Source of the DNA: Thermoflexales bacterium
GTDB taxonomy: Bacteria > Chloroflexota > Anaerolineae > J036 > Brachytrichaceae
Reading direction: 5' to 3'
NCBI GenBank assembly: GCA_025056895.1
Contig: JANWVJ010000002.1
Coordinates: 1 to 64,000, forward strand
Length of the DNA stretch: 64,000 nt
Under the pieces are notes generated by a model. That model had not been told where the DNA came from. It made no database searches and saw nothing but the letters and a program-made list of their open reading frames with translations. Within the stretch, counting starts at the first letter, position 1. Every line of letters begins with the position of its first letter. The position numbers were made by a program, and so were the translations under genes. Below, piece after piece: positions 54,418 to 64,000 of this stretch.

Positions 54418-54624
54418 AGCGTTATCTCGTGTATGTTACAGCTCGTCTGTTGGATACGTACTGATTTAGATAGATGCATTTTAGCGAGAAAAGTGGCCGG
54501 CGCCCGGCGCGAGTCAGCGCAGCGCTCAATCGTGAACGCACACTCGTGAGTGTACGCTGCTGAACGATCCCTCGCTTTCACTGGATCGGTGCATTGCATT
54601 CGGCGGATACAATCCTCAGAAGCA

Positions 54625-55026
54625 ATGTTGTGTTTGTCTCGTATCTGGATGCATCGATTGATCCGTATCTCGGCAGTAGTGGCATGGATGGGGTTGATTT
54701 TCTTCTTCTCCGCGCAACCCAGCTTGCCTTCTGTACACGACGCGTTGTTGGATACTGTGCTGAAGAAAGGTGGCCATGTGATCGGGTATGCGGTGTTGAT
54801 GGTGTTGCTGCTGCAAGCAGCCGGCTCTCAGAACAAACCACTCACCGTATGGCACGTCACGCTCTGTTTGGCAATTCTGATTGGCTACGCATGCAGTGAT
54901 GAGTTTCATCAGTCTTTCGTTCCAGGTCGTAACGCGTCGCTTATGGATGTCATTCTGTTTGATGTGCCGGGCGGACTATTGGGGCTGATTTTGCGCTTCC
55001 GCCCAGTGCAAATAAGAAGCAGTTAA
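54625..55026 (+). CDS. VanZ family protein
   Basis: WMGLIFFFSAQPSLPSV...KKGGHVIGYAVLMVLLL...DEFHQSFVPGRNASLMDVILFDVPGGLLG. Confidence 0.88.
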   Translation: MLCLSRIWMHRLIRISAVVAWMGLIFFFSAQPSLPSVHDALLDTVLKKGGHVIGYAVLMVLLLQAAGSQNKPLTVWHVTLCLAILIGYACSDEFHQSFVPGRNASLMDVILFDVPGGLLGLILRFRPVQIRSS

Positions 55027-55191
55027 AATTCGATTGTCAACTCGTGTTCGCCTGATCAGAGGGCGAGTCTTGCCCAGATAGCAACGTTCGTTAAGCTGAT
55101 CTCCAACGATACATCCGAAACACGTTGGCAAAATCAACTGATTGCTATCTTAGGCTTGCTTAGCAGATATTTGTCACTCAGAGGTATTGAT

Positions 55192-55947
55192 ATGGCATCC
55201 AAAGCGATTTATCTAATGGCCGGAGAAAAGCCGGACGAGGCAATCGAGAAGGGTCTAATTGAAGCAGGGTGTACGATTGAGTTGTTGCGATCCGTCTCAG
55301 CCACGATCGCCGCCATGCAAGCAGCGCAGGAAAGCGATGCTGACCACATCACGCTCCTAGTAGCCGAGGTTCAGGCTGGAGGGATTCCACTCTTGGCTCT
55401 AATGCAGGAGCAAAAAATCCAAGTTGAAGGCATTCTTGTATACGATCGTGATGGGACAGATATTCACACTGTGATCAAGGCCCTCAAATATGGCGCCTCA
55501 GATTACCTGCTGGCCGGCGATCCGGATTTTCAACGTCAGATTCGTGCCCGCATCCTGGCCGAACGAGCTGCTGTGCAGCCTAAAGAATCGAGGCGCCGAT
55601 CAGATGAGCCGACGGCGAGCGATGGGCGACCGGCTGCTTCAATTTTGGTCGCCGAGTCGGGCTTTCGCTGGGACCCAGCCGTTCATATAGTTTACTCGGG
55701 CAACAGTTACCTGCGCCTGAGTCCAATAGAAGGCCGCTTATTTGATTTGTTGTTAACCAAGCGCAATCGAATGGTGACGATGGCAGAGTTGATTGCTGCT
55801 GCATTTAAGGAGCAAGAGATCGACTTTGAGCGAGGCATCAAATTGTTGCGTCCACACATGATGCGATTGCGCAACAAGCTCCAGCGATTCCCGGAGCTGG
55901 CACGTCGCATTGTCAATCTGCGCGGCAGCGGCTACATGTTTGTGTAG
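55192..55947 (+). CDS. Response-regulator-like transcription factor: degenerate receiver plus OmpR-type winged helix
   Basis: C-terminal LRLSPIEGRLFDLLLTKRNRMVTMAELI...LRPHMMRLRNKLQRFPELARRIVNLRGSGYMF; receiver-like N-terminus lacks the DD pair. Confidence 0.7.
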   Translation: MASKAIYLMAGEKPDEAIEKGLIEAGCTIELLRSVSATIAAMQAAQESDADHITLLVAEVQAGGIPLLALMQEQKIQVEGILVYDRDGTDIHTVIKALKYGASDYLLAGDPDFQRQIRARILAERAAVQPKESRRRSDEPTASDGRPAASILVAESGFRWDPAVHIVYSGNSYLRLSPIEGRLFDLLLTKRNRMVTMAELIAAAFKEQEIDFERGIKLLRPHMMRLRNKLQRFPELARRIVNLRGSGYMFV

Positions 55948-55984
55948 ACTGGCTCCAAGCAAATCCGGCGTAACGCAGCGCCTT

Positions 55985-57385
55985 TCAAAAAGCGCGCTGA
56001 AGGAAGCGCCCACGACCCGGCCGGCCGACCCATTTTTGATCACGAACGATGAGTTCGCCGCGTGCAATCACGTCGCGCGGCCAGCCTGCACAGGTCATGT
56101 CGGAGTAAGCCGACCAGTCCAACGCCGAGTGCAACTTATCGGCGGTCAACGACTTGCGAATGGTCGGATCGAACACAACTAGGTCCGCATCGCAGCCGAC
56201 AGCGATTCGTCCTTTGTGAGGTAAGGCATGCAGCTCGGCCGGCCGCGTGCAACACACGCGCACCCAGTCATTCAAGGTCAGGCGACCCTGGCGCACACCA
56301 CATTCGTACATCAATCCCAGCCGTGTTTCAATGCCCGGCACGCCGCCCGGCGCAGCGCGAAAATCGGTCTTGCCGGCGTCTTTCTGCGCCTTGGTGAACG
56401 GACAGTGATCGGTGCTGACGATGTCCAGCGCTCGCGACGCCAGCATGTGCCACATGGCCTCTTGGTCAGCCTGCGGGCGCAGGGGTGGCGCGCAGACCCA
56501 CAAGCGACCATCCGCGCGCGCGAGGTAGTCCTCCGTTAACGCCAAGTAATGCGGACAGGTCTCTCCGAATACGCGCTGATTGCCGGCTGCTTTGGCTTCG
56601 GCAACCACCCGCGCGGCTGCTTCACAGCCCAAATGGAAAATCAGCACACGCGCCCCGCTCAATTCAGCGCATACAACCGCGCGCGAGACAGCCTCACGCT
56701 CACTAACCGGCGGGCGCGTGCGGGCATGATGAATGGCCAGTTCGGGTTGATCTTGAACCGATCGTCGCAGCACCTCGATCACGTCGCCGTTTTCGGCGTG
56801 AATGCACGCCAGAGCATTCAGCTCGGCCACTGTGCGCAGCGCGCGCAGTAAATCCCCATCGCCGATTTGGAAGCCGGGATAGGCCATGTACAGTTTGAAG
56901 GTGGCGCAGCCGGCCTCGTAGGCAGCGCGCATTTCCCGGATGCGCCGCTCACTCACGCGGCGCGGCACGCCGGCGATCACGTGTTCATCCGGCTGAACCG
57001 TCATGTGCAAGCCAAAGTCGATCACGGCTGCGCGCGCTTCTTCCAATCGTTTGTGCAGCGCATCGATAAGGGATTCACCCGGCTCTGTTTCGACAAAATC
57101 GACGATGCACGTTGTGCCACCCAGCGCAGCCGCGCGAGTTCCCGTCTCCCAGTCATCGGCAGTGTAGCCGACACTGGTCGGCATATGCAAATGCACATGC
57201 GCATCGATTGCGCCCGGTAGAACATAGCAACCGGAAGCGTCAAGAACGGCCTTTGATTTAAGGTCTGGGATCGGAGAGTGTGGCAGCACGGCAGCAATCT
57301 TGCCGTCTTGCACGGCCACATCGGCGGCAAATGTTGCATCTGCCGTCACCACAGTCCCGCCCCTCACGATCAGGTCGAACTCCAT
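55985..57385 (-). CDS. Dihydropyrimidinase / D-hydantoinase family
   Basis: LIVRGGTVVTADATFAADVAVQDGKIAAV, GAIDAHVHLHMP, FGETCPHYLALTEDYL, IVSTDHCPF. Confidence 0.9.
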   Translation of the reverse strand: MEFDLIVRGGTVVTADATFAADVAVQDGKIAAVLPHSPIPDLKSKAVLDASGCYVLPGAIDAHVHLHMPTSVGYTADDWETGTRAAALGGTTCIVDFVETEPGESLIDALHKRLEEARAAVIDFGLHMTVQPDEHVIAGVPRRVSERRIREMRAAYEAGCATFKLYMAYPGFQIGDGDLLRALRTVAELNALACIHAENGDVIEVLRRSVQDQPELAIHHARTRPPVSEREAVSRAVVCAELSGARVLIFHLGCEAAARVVAEAKAAGNQRVFGETCPHYLALTEDYLARADGRLWVCAPPLRPQADQEAMWHMLASRALDIVSTDHCPFTKAQKDAGKTDFRAAPGGVPGIETRLGLMYECGVRQGRLTLNDWVRVCCTRPAELHALPHKGRIAVGCDADLVVFDPTIRKSLTADKLHSALDWSAYSDMTCAGWPRDVIARGELIVRDQKWVGRPGRGRFLQRAF

Positions 57386-57433
57386 CTACTCCCTCCACGC
57401 TATCGGCTGTTGGGCAACCGGTCTGCATAGTGC

Positions 57434-58774
57434 TCAAGGCACTATGCCGGCGCGCCGCGCCAAATGAGCCGCGCGATCACGGCATTCGTCTAGCAGAGCC
57501 GCTTCGTCTATCACCTGTACACGCTTGTCTGCGATTAACACACGACCGTCAATGATAACCGTATCCACATCACTGCCGCGCGCGTTGTACACGATGCTGG
57601 CGAGTGGATCGCCGATCGGCTGAATGTGAACGGCGTTCAAGTCCAGCGCGACCACATCCGCCTTGGCGCCGGGCTGGAGGCGACCAATATTGGCAACGGC
57701 CAGGGCGCGCGCACCGTTTGTCGTCGCCAAATCGATGACCTGACGCGGGGGCAGGGCCTGGGCATCCAGCGTCGTCACGCGGGCGAGGTAAGCGGCCAGC
57801 CGCATAGCTTCGATCATGTCCTGGCCGTCATTGCTGGCCGGCCCGTCTGTACCCAGGGCGACATTCACACCCCTGCGCAACAGGTCGGTCACCGGCGCAA
57901 CGCCAGATGCCAGGATCATGTTGGCTGCCGGGCAATGCACCACCGTCACACCGCGCTGCGCCAGCATCTCGCACTCTCGATCGGACAGCCATACGCCGTG
58001 AATGGCATGAAAATCCGGACCTAGCACACCCAGCTCATCCAGCCACTCGATCGGGCGATGGCCGGTTTCCTCAAGTGTCAGCGCCACTTCGTCCTGCGTC
58101 TCGCTGACGTGGCATACGGTCGGAGCGCCGTGCCGACGTGCTAATTCAGTTGTGCGGCGCAGCATCTCCGGCGAACAGCGCCAGGGTGTGATTGGGCCGT
58201 TGGCAATGGTAATGCGCCCGTTGGCCGAGCCGTGCCACTCTGTGAACAAGCGCTCGAAGTCATCTAGGATTGCCTGCGGCGGTTCAGCGTGTGCGCCGCG
58301 ATCGTTCCATGCGCGCGCCAGCACCAGCCGCACGCCGATTTGCTCTGCCGTTTGTAACACGGCGTCGGTGTGCGCCGGCGAGATCGGCAATTTGAAATGA
58401 TGAATGATGGTCGTTGCTCCGCCGCGCAGCGCCTCGATCATCCCCAACATGCAGGCCAGCCGCACATCCTCTACCGTCATAGCAGCCTGCAATTTCCAGA
58501 TGTAGTTTTTCAGCCAATCCAACAGCGCGCGATTGGCGCTGTATCCACGCATAAAGGTCTGTTCCAAGTGCGTATGGGCATTGATCAGACCGGGCAACAG
58601 GATTTTGGATGGAGAGATTCGATTTTGAGAATGCAGGCTGGCAGCAGGGTCGTTGTCGATTCGATGCGTGGCGTCAGATTCAATTGCAGCAATCCGGTCG
58701 CCGTCAATCGCGACCCGCGCATCGGCCACCAGACGATCTGGCGCAACCAGCCAGGCTGCTCGCAGAATGTGCAT
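57434..58774 (-). CDS. TRZ/ATZ/SsnA-type amidohydrolase
   Basis: LLPGLINAHTHLEQTFMRGY, AIHGVWLSDRECEMLAQRGVTVVHCPAANMILASGVAPVTDLLRRGVNVALGTDGPASND. Confidence 0.9.
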   Translation of the reverse strand: MHILRAAWLVAPDRLVADARVAIDGDRIAAIESDATHRIDNDPAASLHSQNRISPSKILLPGLINAHTHLEQTFMRGYSANRALLDWLKNYIWKLQAAMTVEDVRLACMLGMIEALRGGATTIIHHFKLPISPAHTDAVLQTAEQIGVRLVLARAWNDRGAHAEPPQAILDDFERLFTEWHGSANGRITIANGPITPWRCSPEMLRRTTELARRHGAPTVCHVSETQDEVALTLEETGHRPIEWLDELGVLGPDFHAIHGVWLSDRECEMLAQRGVTVVHCPAANMILASGVAPVTDLLRRGVNVALGTDGPASNDGQDMIEAMRLAAYLARVTTLDAQALPPRQVIDLATTNGARALAVANIGRLQPGAKADVVALDLNAVHIQPIGDPLASIVYNARGSDVDTVIIDGRVLIADKRVQVIDEAALLDECRDRAAHLARRAGIVP

Positions 58775-59452
58775 TCACATCACTCCGTGCGGCCATAGCG
58801 TTTGAAACAGCGCCCAAGCCAACACGCCGGCAGCCGGGACGGTCAAGTTATCCAGCCCGGCCGGACTAAACGCCTCGGCTAGGGCAGACAGACAAGCCAA
58901 GCAGAGGGCATACAGCAACGCGTTGCCGATCGGCCATCCCCAAACGGCCAACGCGCCGGCTACGGCGAGGAAGGAGAACCCCAGCATGGCTGCCGTACCT
59001 TCCGCACTGCGCCGAGCGCCGGCGACGGTGTAGCGATGGCGGCCCCACCTTCGACCGATGATGGCGGCAAAGGCGTCGCCCCAGGTGAGCGGCATCAGGG
59101 CAGCCACAAACAAAGGCCGCGAACGCTCGAAGAAGATCAGGATCATCGCAATGAACGCCAGCGGGAAAAGAATGGTGCCGATGTTCGACTTGTCTTCGGA
59201 CTCCATGGCCTGAAACAAGTTGAGACGATATGAGGCGTAGTTGATGAGCACGAAAGCCGCCGGCGGAACAATGGCTGCCCAAAGGCTATCGAACAGCGCA
59301 GCCGTGCCGAAGGCCCACATGCCTACGCCGATGTGCACCCCTTTGCGTGTGAAGTCAACGCCCCAACCGATCACTCGACGCAGGCCCTCGGCGAGGCCCA
59401 GAACAAAAAAGACGTACACAAAAGAAATCAGGATGGCCAGTGCGTCTGTCAT
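58775..59452 (-). CDS. Polyprenol/phytol/diacylglycerol kinase-type CTP-dependent membrane protein
   Basis: FTRKGVHIGVGMWAF and LTWGDAFAAIIGRRWGRHRY motifs, polytopic. Confidence 0.7.
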   Translation of the reverse strand: MTDALAILISFVYVFFVLGLAEGLRRVIGWGVDFTRKGVHIGVGMWAFGTAALFDSLWAAIVPPAAFVLINYASYRLNLFQAMESEDKSNIGTILFPLAFIAMILIFFERSRPLFVAALMPLTWGDAFAAIIGRRWGRHRYTVAGARRSAEGTAAMLGFSFLAVAGALAVWGWPIGNALLYALCLACLSALAEAFSPAGLDNLTVPAAGVLAWALFQTLWPHGVM

Positions 59453-60369
59453 TCCATTCCGTATAAGCGATCTAAGCTGAGTTCAGGGGCTACTGTTTCA
59501 GGTGATTGCAGGGTGAGGGCGGCGGCTCGCAAACCCAATTGCAAGGACTCGGCCATGCCGAATCCTTCGCGCATCCCGAAGATAACCAGGGCGGAAAGGG
59601 CATCGCCGGCCCCGGTGCGATCAACAATCGCGCACTTCAACGCCGCGAACTGCCCGCTTTCATCGACCGTCGCATAGCACGCGCCTCGTTCAGCCTGGGT
59701 GATGACCACGCGCTCCACACCCAGCCCCACCAGCCGGCGCGCAGCTTGCAGCGCTTCATCAGAGTCTCCAATCGGCTCACTCCCCAGCAAGGCTTCGGCT
59801 TCGGCGATGTTCGGCGTGATCAGGTCGATCAGGTGCAGATAGGGGCGCAAGGTCAACGCGCGTTGAGCAGAAGTAGGATCGACGCATATCGGCTTGCCGT
59901 ATTCACGGGCCAGGTGAATCGCCGCTCGCACGGCTTCGGGAGTTAAGTTCATGTCGAGGGCAACCATCTGACAATGGCGGAAGGCGTCTTGGTGAAAGCG
60001 CAGATAGTCCGGCGTGAGATGACGCATCACGCGCAGGTCATCCAGTCCCAGGATCAAGTCGCCATCCTGATCGAGGGCCGCAAGATACGTGCCGGTCGGC
60101 TCATTCTCGATGATCAGCGCGCGCGAGACATCGATGCCGACATTCCCTGCGCCGTCTAAGATGGTGTGGCCGGCAAAGTCGTTGCCGACAGCCGTGAGCA
60201 GAACAACCGGCGTGCCCAAGCGAGCCAGATTCTCGGCGATGTTGCGCGCCACCCCGCCAAAGCTGGTCTTAATGGCGCACGAGTTGGACGAGCCGGTTAC
60301 AAGCGAGGCAAACAGACGCCCCTTAATGTCCAAATTCGCCGCTCCGATGACGAGCACTTCGTCTGCCAT
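59449..60369 (-). CDS. PfkB-family carbohydrate kinase, pseudouridine-kinase-like
   Basis: VLVIGAANLDIKGR...TSFGGVARNIAENLARLG...DRTGAGDALSALVIFG. Confidence 0.85.
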   Translation of the reverse strand: MADEVLVIGAANLDIKGRLFASLVTGSSNSCAIKTSFGGVARNIAENLARLGTPVVLLTAVGNDFAGHTILDGAGNVGIDVSRALIIENEPTGTYLAALDQDGDLILGLDDLRVMRHLTPDYLRFHQDAFRHCQMVALDMNLTPEAVRAAIHLAREYGKPICVDPTSAQRALTLRPYLHLIDLITPNIAEAEALLGSEPIGDSDEALQAARRLVGLGVERVVITQAERGACYATVDESGQFAALKCAIVDRTGAGDALSALVIFGMREGFGMAESLQLGLRAAALTLQSPETVAPELSLDRLYGME

Positions 60370-60439
60370 GATCTCCTGCGCTTCGGGTTCAACGGCCGGA
60401 CCCAGACAAGCTCGGCTGTGATCCGGATTCTGATGGCGA

Positions 60440-61390
60440 CTATCTCACGCCGGCCAGTTGCCAGGCCACAATCAGCGCGACCACCGCCACGATTGCGAAT
60501 TCAAGCAGTACAGCGCGCGTTAAGCGGTCTTGGAAGTGTTGCTGGGCCAGACCACTCAGCATATAGAAAACGGTCAGCAACAAGATGCCGGCGCTCCAGT
60601 CTGAGATATTCCAGTAATTCAGCGCCCAGGTTGCCTGCCCCACAATCAGACCGATGATGCCGGCGAACACAGCAGCCGTGCGGAGGCCGACGATGTGGGG
60701 CGCCAACAAGTCAAGCGCCAGGCCGGCGGCAATGAGCGTGGTCAGCGTTGCGCTGATAATACTGCGCTCGCGCGCGCTGTAAACGAGGGTGAACAGAGCA
60801 AAAGCAATCGCATAGCTTACGCCGGTCAAGGCTAAGCGTGCGACAGCATACCCCCGCGCATTCGGCGACAGACTGACATATTCAGCGAAGATGAGGGTGG
60901 CGATCATTGCTGTTCCCATCAACAGCGTTATGATCCACAAAGGCCAGGTTGGGATGCGGGTCAGCAACAGACCAATTGCCAGTGCTGCAAAGGCCGGCGC
61001 AATCCAAAAGGGGAAGAGGTAAGGCACTTCGCCGGCGCGCGCATCCGGATGATCGCGCAGAATCCAATCTACGCCGGCGCAGGCTAATACCGGCACCAGC
61101 ACCAGCAACAACGAGTCGGTCGAGAGGCTGATCGAAAGGGGAGAGCCGAGAAAGTTCAGTGTGGCACTGCGCGCCGGCAACTCAACGACCAACAGCGCCA
61201 GGGGAGTCAGTGCTATTAGCGCTGCGAGCATGAACACACGCTCGCGCACGGCGGCAGCAGTCAGCTCGCGCTGCGCTTCGTCCTCCGACACACTAGAAAG
61301 TTGGTCGAGCGGCAACTCGGCCGGCGAAACGGCATCGAGTTGGCGATTGGGCATGGAGGGTTCAGGTGCTGGGAATGACATGGCGTCCAC
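60440..61390 (-). CDS. Hypothetical polytopic membrane protein
   Basis: Continuous ORF with many TM segments; alternative start MPNRQLDAV...; 5' end overlaps the dihydroorotase 3' end. Confidence 0.6.
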   Translation of the reverse strand: MDAMSFPAPEPSMPNRQLDAVSPAELPLDQLSSVSEDEAQRELTAAAVRERVFMLAALIALTPLALLVVELPARSATLNFLGSPLSISLSTDSLLLVLVPVLACAGVDWILRDHPDARAGEVPYLFPFWIAPAFAALAIGLLLTRIPTWPLWIITLLMGTAMIATLIFAEYVSLSPNARGYAVARLALTGVSYAIAFALFTLVYSARERSIISATLTTLIAAGLALDLLAPHIVGLRTAAVFAGIIGLIVGQATWALNYWNISDWSAGILLLTVFYMLSGLAQQHFQDRLTRAVLLEFAIVAVVALIVAWQLAGVR

Positions 61391-62759
61391 TGCCGGCTAG
61401 GGCAAGCACAGTATGTCTGTCAAAGGCCAGACGCCCGCGCACAAATGTCTGACGCACTGCTCCGCGCACACGTCGCCCGGCGAAGGGCGTCCAGCCGCAC
61501 TTTGTGAACAGAGGCTTATCGCCAATGGTCCATTCCGAGTTTGGATCGACCAGCGTCAGATCGGCGTCGAAGCCAGGCGCAATTGTACCTTTACCCGCCA
61601 GGCGGAACAGGCGCGCCGGCCCGGCGCAGCACAGGCGGACGATGTCGCTCAACGTCAATCGCTCCGACCGAGCGGTCTCTTCGAGCGCCGACGTGAGCAG
61701 CAACGGCAGCATGGTTTCCAGTCCCGGCACCCCACTGGGTGGGCGGGCGCTGTGCTTTTCTTGCAAGGTGTGCGGAGCATGATCCGTGGCGACGCAATCG
61801 ACTACATCGAGGTTTTCCCACAACGCCTGCATATGGGACACCTCGCGCAAGGGCGGGTTCATGGCATAGCACGTCGGTTGGTGAAGGCGCAACTCTTTCG
61901 GTAGATCAGCGCGCAGCTCATAGTCCAGGTTCAAAAAGAGATGATGCGGGGTGACTTCACACGTGACCGGCACGCCACGCGATTTGGCATCGCGCACCAG
62001 CTCGATCTCGCGGCGGGTGGATAGGTGGCAGATATGCACCGGCCGGCGGCAGTATTCGGCCAACGTGATAGCCCGCGCCGTCTCCAGATCGGCGCAGATA
62101 GGCGGGCGACGCGCGCCGCGTGAGGCAAAGTATTGCACTGCCGGCTCATGTTCGGCATGTACGGCAATCAAGCGCTCAGCGGGATAGCGCGCAAAGTGTT
62201 CGTATTGCGGAGCAAACTCATTCACTAGCAAATCACCGGTGCTACTCCCCATGTACATCTTCAGGCCGCATTCACCCAGATGGGGCGTTTGCTCTGCAAC
62301 AGATTGATTGGTGTTGGTCGCGCCCAGATACAGCCCGAAATCACACACGGCTTTGCGCTGCGCTCGATCAAGCGCATAGGCAAACGAAGGAGCATCGATG
62401 ACCGGCGGCGACGTGTTAGGCATTGCCAACACGGTGGTGACGCCGCCGGCCACAGCAGCGCATGTTGCGCTGTACCAGTCCTCTTTGTGTTCTCCTCCCG
62501 GCTCGCGAGCGTGAATGTGCACGTCGATCAGGCCGGGAAAGATCAGCAGGCCGGCAGCATCGACGATGCTGTACGGCTCGTCGGGCAAGTCATGACGAAC
62601 GCGCAGCGCAGCCAAATCGTCTGCGCGAATGCTGTGTGCAACGGCGAGGATGCGCTCACCGGCGACGACGATGTCGCTTTGGCGCAGGCCATTCTCGCCG
62701 ACCAATGTGCCGTTTCGGATCACAAGTATGTTTTGACTCACCGGGCGGGGTTCGGTCAT
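61362..62759 (-). CDS. pyrC: Dihydroorotase (multifunctional-complex type)
   Basis: GLIDVHIHAREPGGEHKEDWYSATCAAVAGGVTTVLAMPNTSPP; CEVTPHHLFL; VATDHAPHT. Confidence 0.88.
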   Translation of the reverse strand: MTEPRPVSQNILVIRNGTLVGENGLRQSDIVVAGERILAVAHSIRADDLAALRVRHDLPDEPYSIVDAAGLLIFPGLIDVHIHAREPGGEHKEDWYSATCAAVAGGVTTVLAMPNTSPPVIDAPSFAYALDRAQRKAVCDFGLYLGATNTNQSVAEQTPHLGECGLKMYMGSSTGDLLVNEFAPQYEHFARYPAERLIAVHAEHEPAVQYFASRGARRPPICADLETARAITLAEYCRRPVHICHLSTRREIELVRDAKSRGVPVTCEVTPHHLFLNLDYELRADLPKELRLHQPTCYAMNPPLREVSHMQALWENLDVVDCVATDHAPHTLQEKHSARPPSGVPGLETMLPLLLTSALEETARSERLTLSDIVRLCCAGPARLFRLAGKGTIAPGFDADLTLVDPNSEWTIGDKPLFTKCGWTPFAGRRVRGAVRQTFVRGRLAFDRHTVLALAGSGRHVIPST

Positions 62760-62793
62760 CGGAGTACTCGGAGATCGATCGTCAAACGCCGGA

Positions 62794-63612
62794 TCAAATC
62801 GGCATGCGCCGGCCGGTTGGGCCGCGATGCCAGTGGCCGAAATCCTTTTTGCCGTCCAACTGGTCGAGCGTCAACACGGGGCCATCCATACACACCAGGA
62901 TGTCGTCCAGCGCGCACTGCCCGCATATACCGAAGCCGCACTTCATGTATCGCTCAACGCTGAGTTGGCCGTTCCAACCGTATTGCCGGCACAGGGTGTG
63001 CAGCGCAACCAGCATCCGTTCCGGCCCGCAGGCGTACACCGTCACATTGTGAAGCGATCGAGCGTCGGTGGCCGAGGCAGCGGAAGATGTGCGCTCGTGA
63101 GAGAGCGGCTCGATGAAATGTTGACGTATCGCATCGGTGACGAAGCCCGGCACGCCGCGCGAGCCGTCGTTCGTGCTGAGCAAGAGGGGCACACCCAACG
63201 CCTCAAATTTGTCTGCATAGAGCAACTCATCGGCGACACGCGCGCCGATGGCCACGGTTACATCGATGCCTCGCGCCAGAGCGTACTGTGCCAGCACATA
63301 CAGTGGGGCGCTGCCGTATCCGCCGGCCACCAACAACGCCCGTCGTTCTGGCTCCAGACGAAACGGGTTGCCAAATGGACCGCGCCAGCCTACTACGTCG
63401 CCCACATGCAGTTCGTGCAGGGCAATCGTCATCGGCCCAACGCGGGCCACACTGACGGTGAGCGGATTCATGCCGGCAATACTCATCGGCTTCTCATCCA
63501 CGCCCGGCAGCCACAGCAAGATAAACTGCCCCGGCTCGGCGTCGATGGCGCAATCCAACACGAACGTTTTGACAAGCGGCGTTTCACGTCGAATGTCGAC
63601 GATGCGCGACAT
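62794..63612 (-). CDS. Dihydroorotate dehydrogenase electron-transfer subunit-like protein
   Basis: MSRIVDIRRETPLVKTFVLDCAIDAEPGQFILLWLPGVDEKPMSIA...ACGPERMLVALHTLC...YMKCGFGICGQCALDDILVCMDGPVL (2Fe-2S cysteines). Confidence 0.87.
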   Translation of the reverse strand: MSRIVDIRRETPLVKTFVLDCAIDAEPGQFILLWLPGVDEKPMSIAGMNPLTVSVARVGPMTIALHELHVGDVVGWRGPFGNPFRLEPERRALLVAGGYGSAPLYVLAQYALARGIDVTVAIGARVADELLYADKFEALGVPLLLSTNDGSRGVPGFVTDAIRQHFIEPLSHERTSSAASATDARSLHNVTVYACGPERMLVALHTLCRQYGWNGQLSVERYMKCGFGICGQCALDDILVCMDGPVLTLDQLDGKKDFGHWHRGPTGRRMPI

Positions 63613-63688
63613 GCGGGGCAAATCGACACAGATTCCCGAACTGTTCAAGGCCAGATCATTCTAGCAGACCGAATTAGAATCAGAGGCC

Positions 63689-64000
63689 ATGATCCGCTTG
63701 GCTCCTGATGTGATCAACCAACTTCACGCGCGCATCGACGCGCATCGAGAAGACATTGTGCGCTTCATGCGCGAGATTTGCGCCATCCCCAGCATCGATT
63801 CACAAATCGGGCCGGTTGGCGCACGCATCGCTGAGGAAATGCGCCGGCTCCAGTTTGACGAAGTGCGCTTCGATGTAATGGGCAACATCCTGGGTCGCAT
63901 CGGCAACGGCGCGCGTGTGATCGTCTTCGACTCGCACATCGACACCGTCGGCATAGGTGACCGATCGCAATGGCAATGGGACCCGTTCGAGGGCAAAGTG
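63689..64000 (+). CDS. M20-family peptidase/deacylase, YgeY-like, N-terminal part (runs off the window)
   Basis: MIRLAPDVINQLHARIDAHREDIVRFMREICAIPSIDSQIGPVGARIAEEMRRLQFDEVRFDVMGNILGRIGNGARVIVFDSHIDTVGIGDRSQWQWDPFEGKV. Confidence 0.85.
   Translation, partial: MIRLAPDVINQLHARIDAHREDIVRFMREICAIPSIDSQIGPVGARIAEEMRRLQFDEVRFDVMGNILGRIGNGARVIVFDSHIDTVGIGDRSQWQWDPFEGKV

Overview
The window is a GC-rich, gene-dense bacterial chromosome segment. I infer Chloroflexota-like from gene content and protein style, but did not test this. It opens with the start of tuf (EF-Tu, minus strand) preceded by a tRNA-Thr(GGT)/tRNA-Tyr(GTA)/tRNA-Thr(TGT) cluster; a tRNA-Glu(CTC) lies near 23.6 kb. Recognisable housekeeping genes: def, prfA, prmC, moeA, recJ, mutL, a pyruvate:ferredoxin/flavodoxin oxidoreductase (nifJ), hypF-hypC-hypD-hypE, an inositol monophosphatase-family gene, trxB, a dihydroorotase and a pyrK-like gene. 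I saw no CRISPR array, prophage, transposase or IS element. The best candidates for something undescribed are: (i) a 29.8-39.6 kb membrane/secreted protein locus with two copies of a PrsW-like / PsbP-like / carboxypeptidase-regulatory-domain module (one fused, one split and carrying an S1 protease), whose PrsW-like members appear to lack the expected catalytic residues; (ii) an operon of three divergent D-Ala-D-Ala-ligase-like ATP-grasp enzymes plus a GNAT acetyltransferase (11.5-15.4 kb); (iii) a hairpin-rich, possibly switching, leader RNA (about 4826-4955) upstream of a cNMP-binding/duplicated-PH membrane protein. Also noted: a macro-domain gene split by a single-base frameshift, a truncated GH127-like gene, a pseudo-receiver response regulator, and a nucleobase/hydantoin-type catabolic neighbourhood at the right end. 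All family calls are from reading translations; no database search was run.
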